Below, piece by piece: positions 23,729-32,140 of a DNA stretch of 60,000 bases (its first letter is position 1; each line of letters begins with the position of its first letter). The DNA comes from an uncultured Pelagibacteraceae bacterium (GTDB lineage Bacteria > Pseudomonadota > Alphaproteobacteria > Pelagibacterales > Pelagibacteraceae), in contig CACJYQ010000003.1 of the NCBI GenBank assembly GCA_902597725.1, forward strand, positions 1 through 60,000. The letters are read 5' to 3'. The position numbers and the translations under genes were made by a program. The notes beneath the pieces are model-generated. The model was given only the letters and a program-made list of their open reading frames with translations. It ran no database searches and was not told the DNA's origin.

Positions 23729-24617
23729 TTTCTTCAGTGCTTATAACAGGTTTCTTATTTAATAGAATTGAAATTAAGATCCCAATTTTTTCAGCAAGAT
23801 CTTTTCTTTCAACAATCATATCGACGAACCCAGTCTTTTGAACATATTCACTTCTTTGAAAACCCTCAGGCAATTCTTCTTTCACAGTTCCTTGAATGAC
23901 TCTTGCACCAGCGAAAGCGATTAGTGCGCCAGGTTCCGCAATATGAATGTCACCCAACATTGCATAACTAGCTGTAATTCCTCCAGCAACGGGATCTGCC
24001 ATTAAAACTATGTAAGGTAACCCTGCAGCTTTTACTTCATTAATGGCAAGGGTAGTTCGCGTCATTTGAGATAATGAGATTGACGACTCTTGCATTTTCA
24101 TACCCCCGCCCGTGGCAACCATGAGTAGTGGCTGCTTATTGTCTACTGCACGCTGAGCTGCATATAAAAAAGCTTCACCTTCTGCTGCCCCAATGCTTGC
24201 ACCCATAAAATCAAAGTCTGATGCAACTGCAGTAATTTTAATTTGATTGATAGAACCTTCTGCCACAACCATACTACAATCCAGGCCAGTTTTTTTTCGA
24301 GCACTTTTTAATCTATCTTTATAAGGCTTGCTATCAACGAATCCTAGAGGATCATCCTTTGGAATAGGAGTTTTGAATATCTCATAATTATTTTTACCAA
24401 ACAAAATATCAAATCTTTGCTTTGGACTAATTCTATGATGCTTTTTGCATCCAGGTTCAGGACACACCCAAAGGTTTTCCTCTAAGTCTTTTTTTAATAT
24501 TGGTCCTTTGCAACAGCTTGTCCAATCACTATTAGCAACTTCCTCTTTTGTTGCTCTTTTGTGTATTGCTGTTTTTATTTTTTCACCAGCTTTAATTATT
24601 TTTGTTATCCAATTCAT
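23682..24617 (-). CDS. accD: Acetyl-CoA carboxylase carboxyltransferase subunit beta
   Basis: With AccA (encoded at 45255) forms the carboxyltransferase that makes malonyl-CoA for fatty acids. The 311-residue protein has the crotonase-like core with ATGGGMKMQESSISLSQM near residue 167 and LMADPVAGGITASYAMLGD near 205. The N-terminal zinc ribbon is altered: Cys35 and Cys36 are adjacent and the second pair is Cys52 and Cys57, not two CxxC knuckles. The order trpB-trpA-accD-folC is the normal alphaproteobacterial one. The C-terminus, rich in Ser, Glu and Thr, overlaps the start of folC. Confidence 0.94.
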   Translation of the reverse strand: MNWITKIIKAGEKIKTAIHKRATKEEVANSDWTSCCKGPILKKDLEENLWVCPEPGCKKHHRISPKQRFDILFGKNNYEIFKTPIPKDDPLGFVDSKPYKDRLKSARKKTGLDCSMVVAEGSINQIKITAVASDFDFMGASIGAAEGEAFLYAAQRAVDNKQPLLMVATGGGMKMQESSISLSQMTRTTLAINEVKAAGLPYIVLMADPVAGGITASYAMLGDIHIAEPGALIAFAGARVIQGTVKEELPEGFQRSEYVQKTGFVDMIVERKDLAEKIGILISILLNKKPVISTEENETSEDSQSLTKAAS

Positions 24618-25414
24618 TTAATTTTATTTTTTAGTCTATTTACGACATTATAAACATTTGTGACAGGATTTTGTCTTTTTTTTATAGAATCTGTTATTTC
24701 CTTACAAATAGCACTTCCAACAACTAAACCGTCAGCTTTCTTAAGAGATTTTATAGTTTTTTCGGTAATACCAAAACCAATCACAACATTTTTTTTTGAG
24801 TTGATTTTTTTTATTTTATTATAGTTAGACAATATTTCTTTAGAAGAAACCTTAAGCTTTCCTCCTGTAGTAGAAAGCATAGAAATGAAATAAATCATCT
24901 CATGAGAATCTTTAATTATTTTTTTTAACCTATTTTTAGTTGTAGTCGGTGATAGTAGTTGAATAAAAAATATTGATCTTTTTTTACATTTACTTGCAAA
25001 TTTCTTATTTTCAGGCCAAGGCAAGTCTACAACTATTAATCCATTTACTCCTGAAATTTTACATTTTCTTAAAAATTCATTTTCACCATATTGAAAGATC
25101 ATATTATAGTACCCCATCAATATAATTGGTTTACTTTTATCAAATTTTTTAAAATCTTTTACAATTCTAAAAATGTCATTAACTTTAATTCCATTTTTAA
25201 TCGCTCTATAAGAGCTTGTTTGAATTTGACTTCCGTCAGCGACAGGAGTGTTGTGAGGAACGCCAATCTCTAATATATCAACTTTTTTAGAGATTGATTT
25301 TAATATTTCCAAAGAAAGTTTTTTTGAACTATCTCCAGCCACTGTATAAGTTAATAGAGCAGGCCTATTTTCACTTTTGGCTTTTTTAAATGCATAACTG
25401 ATTAGATTAGACAT
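24614..25414 (-). CDS. trpA: Tryptophan synthase alpha chain (divergent)
   Basis: Cleaves indole-3-glycerol phosphate to give indole for TrpB. The 266-residue TIM-barrel protein keeps the two catalytic residues at their textbook positions, Glu49 in LEIGVP and Asp60 in VADGS. The loop between them is PHNTP where the family normally has PFSDP, and the phosphate-binding region near residue 180 reads MLSTTGG where SxxGxTG is usual. Identity is supported by the four-base overlap with accD and eight-base overlap with trpB. It probably forms a pair with the equally divergent TrpB. Confidence 0.85.
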   Translation of the reverse strand: MSNLISYAFKKAKSENRPALLTYTVAGDSSKKLSLEILKSISKKVDILEIGVPHNTPVADGSQIQTSSYRAIKNGIKVNDIFRIVKDFKKFDKSKPIILMGYYNMIFQYGENEFLRKCKISGVNGLIVVDLPWPENKKFASKCKKRSIFFIQLLSPTTTKNRLKKIIKDSHEMIYFISMLSTTGGKLKVSSKEILSNYNKIKKINSKKNVVIGFGITEKTIKSLKKADGLVVGSAICKEITDSIKKRQNPVTNVYNVVNRLKNKIK

Positions 25415-26642
25415 ATTTTTTTCCCAATTTTCTCTTTATAATTTCTCGATCTTTGTAAGCATCTCCACAACTATTGACCACGACAATTGTATCTTTACTA
25501 AATCTTTTTGATTCTGCTATTGCAACTGAGAAAGCATGACTTGGTTCCAAAGAAGGTCGTAATTTTTCAAATTTTGTTACCATTTTATAAGCGTTTAAAG
25601 CTTCTTCATCACTTGCTGCAGTGTATCTTGCTCTTTTTGTATCTTTAAGAAAACAATGTAGTGGAGAAATACCTGGATAATCTAGTCCAGCAGAAATTGA
25701 CTCTGTTTCTTCTATTTGACCGTCAGTATTTTGATTTACATATTGAGCTGCTCCATGAAGAATTCCTATTTTAGATCCGTATGTTAGTGGTGCTGCGTGT
25801 TTTTTACTCTTTGCAGGTCCACCAGCCTCTACACCAATAAATTCACATTGTTTTTTATCGTAATCCATAAACTCATTCCAAAAACCAAAACTAGAACTTC
25901 CTCCTCCAACACAATTATAAAGTTTGAGTTTTTTTGGAATTGACCCAAACTCATCAACTAATTGAGTTTTTAATTCTCTTGATATTTGACTTGTGCTCCA
26001 TCCACAGATACGAACAAATACAGCTGGGCCAACGGTGCTACCAACACACATGGCAACTTTATCACAATTTGCAACCCAGTAACGCATACACTCAGACACT
26101 GCATCTACGAGAGTTTGACTTCCAGAGTATACAGGAATAACTTCCGCTCCATTTTTTTTCATTGCTTTTACGTTCGGTTGTTGCCTTTTAATATCTTTTG
26201 CACCCATGAAAATTTTACATTTTAAACCAAATTTTTTCGCTGCCATACTTAACATTTTACCTGCATACCCTGCACCAGTGTCTCCACAAATAACTTTTTT
26301 TCCAGATCGCTTTGCAAGTAAACAGTGAACAGTTGCATTATAAATTTTATGTGCGCCTCCATTTGCATCGGATACAACTTTAGACCAAATTTGAGCTCCA
26401 CCAACATGTTTTGTTAAATTTTCTAATTTGATAAAACGAGTAGGACTACCAACCCAATTCTTAAAATATTTATCTCTTTCATTAATAAAATTTTTATCTT
26501 TTTTCAGTTTATTAAAAAGAACCTCCAAATCCTCTATAGGTTTTTTCAATGTTTCAGGTACAAAATTTCCTCCAAATTTACCGCCCCAAAATCCAAGCTT
26601 ATCGCCTTGATCTATAACTGGTATTCTTTTTTTAAGTTTCAT
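25407..26642 (-). CDS. trpB: Tryptophan synthase beta chain (divergent active-site loop)
   Basis: PLP enzyme that joins indole and serine. The 411-residue protein keeps the Schiff-base Lys99 in GGAHKIYN, the ISAGLDYPG motif with Asp321, and the C-terminal Ser391. Several signatures differ from the family: GDTGAGYAG (120-128) replaces AETGAGQHG, so the catalytic Glu109 equivalent is Asp121; GGGSSS replaces the phosphate loop GGGSNA; and SCGDAYKD replaces SGRGDKD. The frame is intact over full length and the gene lies between trpF and trpA, so I keep the name, with a caution about kinetics or substrate. Confidence 0.82.
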   Translation of the reverse strand: MKLKKRIPVIDQGDKLGFWGGKFGGNFVPETLKKPIEDLEVLFNKLKKDKNFINERDKYFKNWVGSPTRFIKLENLTKHVGGAQIWSKVVSDANGGAHKIYNATVHCLLAKRSGKKVICGDTGAGYAGKMLSMAAKKFGLKCKIFMGAKDIKRQQPNVKAMKKNGAEVIPVYSGSQTLVDAVSECMRYWVANCDKVAMCVGSTVGPAVFVRICGWSTSQISRELKTQLVDEFGSIPKKLKLYNCVGGGSSSFGFWNEFMDYDKKQCEFIGVEAGGPAKSKKHAAPLTYGSKIGILHGAAQYVNQNTDGQIEETESISAGLDYPGISPLHCFLKDTKRARYTAASDEEALNAYKMVTKFEKLRPSLEPSHAFSVAIAESKRFSKDTIVVVNSCGDAYKDREIIKRKLGKKYV

Positions 26643-27256
26643 GTTTTTGCAAATAAATTTAACAATTCATCAATTTTATAAATATCTTTCTTTCCTTCGT
26701 TGTTTTCAATTGATCCAGATAAATCAATTATAAAGTTCTTATTTTTAAAATCAGGAATATCATGTATTTGGATATTTCCTGCAATCATTTTATTTATTTC
26801 ATTAGGCACCTGCTCTAATAGATCGTGATCAAAGCCTTCAGATTTGTGATAACCTTTTGAGTCAAAAAGAATTATATCTGAAATTTCTAAATAATCTTTA
26901 TATCTATCTACATCTTTTTTAGTTGAGATTGTAAGAGCATAGATTATTTTGATTTTGTATTTTTCCTTAATTTCCATAGTTCTGACCGGGTCAACATCGT
27001 AAAGCTGGTAATAATCAAAATTAAGATCTTTTATTTTCTCTAATAATTCATTAGTTGGACTCACAAGCACTGAAACAAAATTAGATTGGTTTTTATTAAT
27101 GTTTACCAAATTTTTTAAATTTTCATATTCAACATATCTTTTACTTTTTTTATAATTTGTGATGAAACCAATAAATTTTGGCGGATATGGATGATTTAAA
27201 ATATAATTTAAGGTTTTAGTATCTGAGACCCCACAAATTTTTAATCCTTTGATCAT
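26639..27256 (-). CDS. trpF: Phosphoribosylanthranilate isomerase (divergent)
   Basis: Amadori isomerase of tryptophan synthesis. The 205-residue barrel has the catalytic Cys8 in LKICGV and the general acid Asp in ILFDSKG near residue 133. The phosphate-binding tail reads IDLSGSIENNEGKKD, where DVSSGVE..PGxKD is common, so the family is recognised mainly through this partial match and the position before trpB (four-base overlap). It overlaps pyrF by four bases. Confidence 0.82.
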   Translation of the reverse strand: MIKGLKICGVSDTKTLNYILNHPYPPKFIGFITNYKKSKRYVEYENLKNLVNINKNQSNFVSVLVSPTNELLEKIKDLNFDYYQLYDVDPVRTMEIKEKYKIKIIYALTISTKKDVDRYKDYLEISDIILFDSKGYHKSEGFDHDLLEQVPNEINKMIAGNIQIHDIPDFKNKNFIIDLSGSIENNEGKKDIYKIDELLNLFAKT

Positions 27257-27927
27257 TTGTTTATATGATCGATTAATTTTTGAATATTCTTTTTTATATT
27301 ACCTTTAGTAATTGGCCTACCAATTACCAACCAATCACTCCCATTTCTGTAAGCTTGATTAGGAGTTAAAGTTCTTTTTTGATCGTCATTGTTTTTATCT
27401 ATTCTAATACCTGGAGTAATAATTTCTTTTTTAAATACTTTTTTTACTATTTCTATTTCTTGAGCGCTGCAAACTATAGCATCTAATTTTGCTTTAGATG
27501 CAAGTTTGGCTTGTTGCAAAACTAATTTTTTTACATTGTTTTTGTGACCAATTTGTTTAAGAGCTTTATTATCTAGAGATGTTAAAACAGTTACTCCAAC
27601 TAATTTAGTTCTTCCAGAAACCTTTTTTGCGGAGACTAGAGCTTTCAAGCCTGAGCTAATATGTATCGTTAAGTAATTTATTTTAAGATCTTTAACTGCT
27701 TTTATTGTTGAAACGCATGTATTAGGAATATCATTAAGTTTTAAATCTGCAAAAAGAATTTTATTTTTTAATTTAGAAAGAAAATTTCTACCATTTTTAG
27801 AATTTAAAAATTCTAATCCAAATTTATAACCTACTTTTAATTTAGGATTTTTCGTTTTCTTAATTATTTCTTTTACTTTTCTAATATTTGTACTATCGCA
27901 GGCAACGAATATTTTACTCATCATCAT
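27253..27927 (-). CDS. pyrF: Orotidine 5'-phosphate decarboxylase
   Basis: Last step of UMP synthesis. The 224-residue TIM-barrel protein has the catalytic array Asp61, Lys63 and Asp66 in ADLKLNDIPNT and the phosphate-binding end WLVIGRPITKG near residue 198. Three consecutive ATG codons offer starts at 27927, 27924 and 27921; the last gives MSKIFVACD, the most usual N-terminus. The gene overlaps the end of ihfB by up to 14 bases and trpF by four bases. Confidence 0.94.
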   Translation of the reverse strand: MMMSKIFVACDSTNIRKVKEIIKKTKNPKLKVGYKFGLEFLNSKNGRNFLSKLKNKILFADLKLNDIPNTCVSTIKAVKDLKINYLTIHISSGLKALVSAKKVSGRTKLVGVTVLTSLDNKALKQIGHKNNVKKLVLQQAKLASKAKLDAIVCSAQEIEIVKKVFKKEIITPGIRIDKNNDDQKRTLTPNQAYRNGSDWLVIGRPITKGNIKKNIQKLIDHINK

Positions 27928-28207
27928 TATTTAATTTTTTAAACATTTCTTTTGCCATTTTAAAGTGAATTGTTTTTTTTTCTGGTGTGTTTACTTTCTC
28001 TCCGGTTTTAGGATTTCTAGATATTCGAGATTTCTGAATATTCGTATAAAATACCCCAAATCCCCTAAGTTCAATTCTTTCACCTCTTTTAAGAGTTTTT
28101 TTAATTTCACTTAAGATAATATTTATAAATTTTTCTAGATCTTTTTTTAAAAAATTTGGATAATTTTTTGAAAGTTGTTTTAAAAGCTTTGATTTTACAA
28201 TAGCCAA
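27914..28207 (-). CDS. ihfB: Integration host factor beta / HU-family DNA-binding protein
   Basis: A 97-residue DNA-bending protein. The DNABII signature GFGVFYTNIQKSRISRNPKT begins near residue 48, and the Arg-Asn-Pro of the intercalating arm is kept. The start is a TTG codon (reverse complement of CAA at 28205-28207), followed by AIVKSKLL. The position after rpsA supports IHF-beta rather than HU, as this order is common in proteobacteria. The IHF-alpha partner is not in the window. Confidence 0.9.
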   Translation of the reverse strand: MAIVKSKLLKQLSKNYPNFLKKDLEKFINIILSEIKKTLKRGERIELRGFGVFYTNIQKSRISRNPKTGEKVNTPEKKTIHFKMAKEMFKKLNNDDE

Positions 28208-28223
28208 TTTTAATATTTAATTA

Positions 28224-29945
28224 TTATTTTTTCTTTTTTTTATCTAAATCCTTAGACAAAGATGAAAAGGGTAAATTTTTCCCAGAACCTTCAGCCCCAT
28301 ATTTGTCTAAAGCTTCTTTTTTTTGAATTTCCTCTAATAGTTTTATACTTAATGAAATTTTTCTTTTTTGTAAATCTAACTCTGCAATAGCGCAATCAAT
28401 TCTTTCACCACCAGTGAACCTTGACGGACGAGCATCTGCAGAATTTATTGCTATTTGATTTTTTTTAATACTAAAGTCCATTTCGCACCCTTCGGGTCTA
28501 ACTATAAGCCCTTTATTGTCAGAAGATATGATTTTTACAGTTATTATTTGATTTATCTTTTTATCATTAAACCAATCTAGTGGATCTGGTAAAGTCTGTC
28601 TTAATCCGACTCTAATTTTCTGATCTTCCGTTTTAATCTCTAAAACTTTAACTTTAATTTTATCATTGATATTATATTTTTTTAATTCCTCTTCTCCATT
28701 ATTTAAATAGGTTAAGTCATTGCAGTGTAAAAATGCATCTATATCTAAATCTTTAACACTTACAAATAAAGAGTATTCATTTTTGTTAACAACCTCGGTC
28801 TCAATTATCGTTCCTACTGGATATTTTTTTTCGAAGGCCACAAAAGGATTTTCTTTTGCTTGTTTGTAGGAGATCGCAATTCTTCTTTTATCTTTATCTA
28901 TCTCTGTGATAACACAATCTATTTCATCTCCAACTTTAAACATTTTTTTTGCAGATAGATTTTTTTTAGTCCAGCTTAGCTCACTTGAGTGTAATAGTGT
29001 TGTTAATCCTGGTTCCAATTCACAAAACGCACCAAAATCGATAATTTTAACAACTTTAGCTTTATAAATTTTGTTTAGCTCATAATTCTCGACGTGTTCA
29101 AAAGGATCTGGAGACAATTGTTTTATTGAACAACCTATTTGCAATTTTTCTTTGTCAATACTTATGACTTTTAGATCATGTTTTTCACCAATATTAAACA
29201 CCTCCTCAGGATGATTTACTCTGCTGTAAGAAATCTCCTGTAAGTGTACTAAAACATCTAACTCATTATTAACATTGAAGAAGCAACCAAAAGAACTGTA
29301 ACCTTTTACTTCAGCATTTTTAATTATATCGCCAATTTTGTATTTTTCTATAATTTTTGCTTTATCTTCTTTTTTAAATGATGAAATTATTTCTTTCCTT
29401 GAAACGCAGGCGTTACCTCTGACTTTATCTAATTTAATTAAAGCAAATTTTTGTGGCTCGTTCATTAAATGACTTATATCTTTTAAAGGTTTGTCGCTTA
29501 TTTGGGATCCCGGTAAAAACATTAAAGAACCTGTATCCATATGTTCAACTATGCACCCACCTTTGCATTTAGATACAATTTTGCCCATGATCGGTTCTTT
29601 TTTTTCATATGCTTGAACCAATTTATCCCAACCTTTAATCTTCTGAGCTTTACTTGCAGAGACAACAACATCACCATTTCTATCTTCTATTTTTTCTAAT
29701 AATACTGGTATTGTTTCACCAATTTTAATCTTTTCACTTAATCCCATCGTTTTTAATTCATTAATATCTAAAACTGGTTCGGATTTTAAGTTTGGTATGT
29801 AAAGAAAAATATATTTTTCTGTAATTTTATTTACTTTGCCCTCAATAATTTTACCTTCCTCTATAGTAATTTTTGAAAGTTGATTATTTAATAAATTTTC
29901 AAATTCTTTGGATGCTGGGTTAGATAGATCTTTGTATACTTCCAT
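28224..29945 (-). CDS. rpsA: 30S ribosomal protein S1
   Basis: A 573-residue protein with six S1/OB repeats that helps bind mRNA to the 30S subunit. Successive repeats are visible, such as EGKVNKITEKYIFLY near residue 35, ISKDHL-like VKGYSSFGCFFNV near 206 and AKVVKIIDFGAFCELEPG near 294. The C-terminus is a long Lys tract. Its length equals that of typical proteobacterial S1. Just upstream is aroA, 82 bases away; the cytidylate kinase gene cmk, which is normally between them, is absent. Confidence 0.96.
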   Translation of the reverse strand: MEVYKDLSNPASKEFENLLNNQLSKITIEEGKIIEGKVNKITEKYIFLYIPNLKSEPVLDINELKTMGLSEKIKIGETIPVLLEKIEDRNGDVVVSASKAQKIKGWDKLVQAYEKKEPIMGKIVSKCKGGCIVEHMDTGSLMFLPGSQISDKPLKDISHLMNEPQKFALIKLDKVRGNACVSRKEIISSFKKEDKAKIIEKYKIGDIIKNAEVKGYSSFGCFFNVNNELDVLVHLQEISYSRVNHPEEVFNIGEKHDLKVISIDKEKLQIGCSIKQLSPDPFEHVENYELNKIYKAKVVKIIDFGAFCELEPGLTTLLHSSELSWTKKNLSAKKMFKVGDEIDCVITEIDKDKRRIAISYKQAKENPFVAFEKKYPVGTIIETEVVNKNEYSLFVSVKDLDIDAFLHCNDLTYLNNGEEELKKYNINDKIKVKVLEIKTEDQKIRVGLRQTLPDPLDWFNDKKINQIITVKIISSDNKGLIVRPEGCEMDFSIKKNQIAINSADARPSRFTGGERIDCAIAELDLQKRKISLSIKLLEEIQKKEALDKYGAEGSGKNLPFSSLSKDLDKKKKK

Positions 29946-30027
29946 TAAAATAATTTCATTTCCGTTAAATAGTTTTAAAAAAACTTTGACCTTTTAGATA
30001 AATTTAAACAATAGATCAACAGAGAAT

Positions 30028-31350
30028 TTAGTGTATTTTAGCACCTAAATACCTCATTTTTTTTAGAAAGGATGGGAAAGAGGTGTTTATTGCATCTTTA
30101 TCGGCTATTGACCATTGACCTCCAAAAATTAAGGCAGCTACAGTTGCCGTCATAAAAACCCTATGATCTTTGAGAAAATCTTTTATAATTATTTTCTTTT
30201 TGATATCTAAATTAGGATTACCGTAAATCTTTATACTTTTATCTGTTAAAACATTTTTAATTCCCATTTTGTTAAGAATTTTAGAACCCCACTTTAATCT
30301 AGGACTCTCTTTTTCATTCAACTCGGATAAATTTTTGAAATAAGAAACACCTTTTGCTTTTGCGGCTAAAAGAAATATTAGTAAAAATTCATCGATGGCA
30401 GAACTATTTAATCTAGGAGGACAATTTATAGCTTTTATATTTTTTGTACTTTTAACTATTAGGTCTGCTATTTTTTCACCCTTGTAATCTTTTACATTGA
30501 TCTTTCGTATTTTGACACCCATCATATTTAGAATATGTAAAATACCTATTCTTGAGGGATTTATATTAACATTCTTAATTTTCAATTTAGAATTTTTAGA
30601 CAAAATAGTTAACACCATAAAAAAAGCACACGAACTTATGTCAGATGGTATCTTGTAATTTAATGGTGGTATCTTTTTTTTTCCTTTAATTTTAATAAGG
30701 TCATAATTCTTTATCCTTTGAACCTTTATTGGTAAATTTAAATATTTGAAAAGAAGTTCACTGTGATTTCTTGATTTCTTTGCTTTTATTATTGTTTGAC
30801 CGCGAGTATTCAATGCAGCTAGCATCAGAGAACTTTTGACTTGAGCAGATCCTCTTGTTTCATTGTAGACTATTGGATTAGGGTTGTTGGTTCCTTTAAT
30901 TATTATTGGAAGCTTTCCCATATTACTTTTAAAATCTGCTCCAAATTTTTTTAAAGGTTTAATAATTCTCAAAAAATCTCTTTTTGATAAGCTTTTGTCT
31001 CCTTTTAATCTAATTGACAGCTTCGCGTGAGTTAAAAGACCCATAATAAGTCTTCCCAGTGTACCTGAATTTCCAGCATCTAAAGTTAAATTTTTCTTAT
31101 ACTTAAATCCATTTAAGCCTACGCCGTTTATTTCACAAAAATTTTTTGATATTTTTATCTTTACACCGAGTTTTTTTAAACATTTTAAAGTGTTAATTAC
31201 ATCCTCTGAAAGTAGTAAGTTTTCTGATTTAGATTTATACTCCGATTGGGAGGCTATAAGTGCCCATCTTATAGATAAACTTTTATCACCGTCTATAGAT
31301 AGAACTTTATTAAATTTTTGAATTTTAGTCTTAATTTTTACGAGATGCAT
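30028..31350 (-). CDS. aroA: 3-phosphoshikimate 1-carboxyvinyltransferase (EPSP synthase)
   Basis: Transfers enolpyruvyl from PEP to shikimate 3-phosphate in the aromatic amino-acid pathway. The 440-residue two-domain protein keeps the substrate motifs GDKSLSIRWALIA near residue 20, LDAGNSGTLGRLIMGLL near 86 and the KESPRLK segment near 342, with the Glu and Arg that hold PEP. The GDKSLSKRDF motif replaces the frequent GDxSLxxRP form. It is followed 82 bases later by rpsA and is 11 bases downstream of lptB. Confidence 0.93.
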   Translation of the reverse strand: MHLVKIKTKIQKFNKVLSIDGDKSLSIRWALIASQSEYKSKSENLLLSEDVINTLKCLKKLGVKIKISKNFCEINGVGLNGFKYKKNLTLDAGNSGTLGRLIMGLLTHAKLSIRLKGDKSLSKRDFLRIIKPLKKFGADFKSNMGKLPIIIKGTNNPNPIVYNETRGSAQVKSSLMLAALNTRGQTIIKAKKSRNHSELLFKYLNLPIKVQRIKNYDLIKIKGKKKIPPLNYKIPSDISSCAFFMVLTILSKNSKLKIKNVNINPSRIGILHILNMMGVKIRKINVKDYKGEKIADLIVKSTKNIKAINCPPRLNSSAIDEFLLIFLLAAKAKGVSYFKNLSELNEKESPRLKWGSKILNKMGIKNVLTDKSIKIYGNPNLDIKKKIIIKDFLKDHRVFMTATVAALIFGGQWSIADKDAINTSFPSFLKKMRYLGAKIH

Positions 31351-31361
31351 TATCTAATATC

Positions 31362-32138
31362 TTAATTTATTTTGAAAGAGTCTCCAAAATATGCATTTTG
31401 AGCATCGATGTTTCGGATTAAATTATTAGGTGTATCCTTTGCTATAACCTTACCATTTGACAGAACTATTGCCAAATCTACACACGATAATAAATCTCTT
31501 GCTTGATGGTCACATAAAATAATAGAAATTTTATTGTGAGTTTGTAAATCAACTATAATTTGTTGTAGATTTTTAATTGTCATAATATCTAAAGCTGCGA
31601 ATGGTTCATCTAATAATAATATTTTTGGATCGCTTAATAATGCCAAAGAAATAACTAGGCGTTTTTTCTGTCCTCCAGATAAAAAATCAGCTTTAATATT
31701 TTGTAATGCGTCAAGTTCAAATTTTGAAATTAATAAATTAACTTTTTCATCTCTTAATTTTTTATTTTCTATAACTATTTCACTGATTGCCTTTAAATTT
31801 TCTCTAAGAGTAAGGTCATGAAAATATCCTCCATATTGGGGTACATAACCAATTTTATATCTTTTGGTTCTACTGAATATAGGCTCATTGATAACATTTT
31901 TACCTTCTATAAATATAGATCCATAATTTGGTTTTAATAAACCGATGATAATATTAAAAATGGTAGATTTTCCTACGCCATTTGGGCCTAATAGCCCCAG
32001 AATTTCTCCTTGGTTCAAATTAAAGCTTAAATTTTCTAAAATTTTCCTTTTTCCAAAATGTAAAGATACCTTCTCAAGTCTCAAAAGTTCCGTTTTTTTT
32101 TTAAAATTTTTAATTCTGAATTTTTTAACAACTGACAT
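31362..32138 (-). CDS. lptB: LPS export ABC transporter ATPase LptB
   Basis: ATPase that powers LPS extraction from the inner membrane with LptFG and LptC. Walker A is GPNGVGKST near residue 52, the ABC signature is LSGGQKKRL near 151, and Walker B is ILLLDEPFAALD near 173, with the switch His after it in LCDHQ. I prefer the ATG at 32138; a TTG two codons earlier (32144) would overlap the lptC stop. The protein has 258 residues and a basic N-terminal extension before the ABC domain. Confidence 0.92.
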   Translation of the reverse strand: MSVVKKFRIKNFKKKTELLRLEKVSLHFGKRKILENLSFNLNQGEILGLLGPNGVGKSTIFNIIIGLLKPNYGSIFIEGKNVINEPIFSRTKRYKIGYVPQYGGYFHDLTLRENLKAISEIVIENKKLRDEKVNLLISKFELDALQNIKADFLSGGQKKRLVISLALLSDPKILLLDEPFAALDIMTIKNLQQIIVDLQTHNKISIILCDHQARDLLSCVDLAIVLSNGKVIAKDTPNNLIRNIDAQNAYFGDSFKIN

Positions 32139-32140
32139 AA

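Noticed and set aside
25407-26642. trpB as a pseudogene because of altered motifs
   Set aside because: The frame is intact over 411 residues, the PLP Lys is kept and the overlaps with trpA and trpF are preserved, so decay is unlikely.
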